From: Ruegeria sp. HKCCD8929
GTDB lineage: Bacteria > Pseudomonadota > Alphaproteobacteria > Rhodobacterales > Rhodobacteraceae
Assembly: GCF_013031405.1 (NCBI RefSeq)
Contig: NZ_WPZY01000001.1
Location: 248,001-312,000 of the forward strand
DNA length: 64,000 nt
Reading direction: 5' to 3'
Shown: positions 63,386 through 64,000 of the stretch, in pieces
Position numbering within the stretch: position 1 is the first letter of the stretch
Layout of the letters: every line of letters starts with the position of its first letter
Position numbers and translations under genes: made by a program
The notes under the pieces: generated by a model
The model's database searches: none
Told to the model about the DNA's origin: nothing
The model's input: the letters and a program-made list of their open reading frames with translations, nothing else

Positions 63386-64000
63386 TCACAGGATCAATTT
63401 CTTTTCGTTGGGCTCGAGATTGTCATAGTTCCACAGCTGCTTGCCGGCGACGATCTTGGTGAAGTGATCCACGCCCTTATCGGGCATCAGGCCGTATTGC
63501 GTCAGCTTGCGGGTCAGCCAGGCCTTGTCGAGATCGGTCAGTTCGGCCTCGACCGCGTCAACGCCGCAGGACTGGATGTCGCCGCCGACATAGATCGTGC
63601 CGTCATACATCGAGTCGCCCAGATTCTTGCCGGCATTGCCGCACACGACCATGCGGCCGCGCTGCATCATGAACCCGGACAGCGCGCCCGTGTCTCCGCC
63701 GACAAGAATTGTGCCGCCCTTCATGTCGATGCCGGTGCGTGAGCCCACGGACCCACGGCACACCAGATCGCCGCCGCGAATGGCGGCACCAAAGGTGGAG
63801 CCTGCGTTCTTTTCGACCACAACCGTTCCGGCCATCATGTTCTCACCGCAGGACCAGCCGACGCGTCCGGTGATCCGCACGTTCGGCCCGTCGATCAGAC
63901 CGGTGGAGAAGTAACCGGTCGATCCGTCGATGATCAGGTTCAGCTTGGACAGGATCCCCACACCCAGCGAATGCATTCCGCGTGGGTTCTGCAGCACAAT
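63386..64000 (-). CDS. mgsB: N-methylglutamate synthase subunit B (GXGXG-domain homologue), cut by window edge
   Basis: The coding frame is open to the right edge, so the N-terminus lies outside. The visible part of at least 204 residues is a right-handed GXGXG beta-helix as at the C-terminus of glutamate synthase: RVGWSCGENMMAGTVVVE and AALRGGD-like repeats of the form GGxxxCRGxxG. The ATG at 63997 would start inside the first conserved strand (QNPRGMHSLGVG), so it is probably not the real start. Together with the adjacent FMN-domain gene, it points to N-methylglutamate synthase; the class II amidotransferase subunit MgsA should lie just outside. Confidence 0.85.
   Translation of the reverse strand: MVLQNPRGMHSLGVGILSKLNLIIDGSTGYFSTGLIDGPNVRITGRVGWSCGENMMAGTVVVEKNAGSTFGAAIRGGDLVCRGSVGSRTGIDMKGGTILVGGDTGALSGFMMQRGRMVVCGNAGKNLGDSMYDGTIYVGGDIQSCGVDAVEAELTDLDKAWLTRKLTQYGLMPDKGVDHFTKIVAGKQLWNYDNLEPNEKKLIL

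Overview
The window is high-GC, densely packed DNA that reads as the chromosome of a marine alphaproteobacterium of the Rhodobacteraceae (Roseobacter group). The evidence is gene content: a trimethylamine/TMAO oxidation cluster, TRAP transport, an RTX protein with its own type I exporter, a yfgM-bamB-der block, and two copies of an intergenic repeat that I recall as common in this family. I see no tRNA or rRNA gene, insertion sequence, prophage or CRISPR array.

Region 1 (1-12.9 kb) is a surface-glycan island. A glycosyltransferase pair runs rightward from the left edge. A long leftward operon runs from 9411 to 1698: small secreted protein, secreted caspase-like/Sel1 protein, lipoprotein, fused double glycosyltransferase, ATP-grasp ligase, HAD phosphatase. 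A divergent rightward operon (9531-11994) has two glycosyltransferase-like proteins around an unknown 154-aa protein, each joined by an ATGA overlap. An FkbM-type methyltransferase faces it. Region 2 (12.9-33 kb) is mostly housekeeping: Fe-type superoxide dismutase, a Tat-exported phosphoesterase, a RarD-like permease, a Host_attach protein, a LOG-family protein, a LysM envelope protein, an Atm1-type ABC exporter, an RND efflux pair with a palindrome in its upstream region, YfgM-like/BamB/Der, a desaturase, a helix-hairpin-helix protein with a histone-H1-like tail, and seryl-tRNA synthetase.

Region 3 (33.4-41.3 kb) holds a LysR regulator and a type I secretion locus: a 1173-aa RTX protein carrying CHRD and Spondin_N-like segments, its ABC exporter and its membrane-fusion protein. 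No TolC-type outer-membrane partner is present. Region 4 (41.3-48.5 kb) is a LysR-controlled catabolic operon: a TRAP transporter (DctQ, DctM, DctP), a three-subunit 2Fe-2S/FAD/FAD dehydrogenase resembling the D-hydroxyproline dehydrogenase, hydrogen cyanide synthase and opine oxidase family, and a RidA imine deaminase.

Region 5 (48.8-64 kb) is a methylated-amine cluster. TmoXWV imports TMAO; Tmm oxidises trimethylamine to TMAO; Tdm splits TMAO to dimethylamine and formaldehyde, which its GcvT domain can pass to tetrahydrofolate. The right edge carries subunits C and B of N-methylglutamate synthase, used for monomethylamine. An Amt-type transporter with a 79-aa membrane protein, a nitrilase-family amidase and two unknown proteins (194 and 137 aa) sit inside the cluster, with a LysR regulator divergent from tmoX. 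Coordinates reflect start codons chosen from ribosome-binding sites, overlaps and signal peptides.
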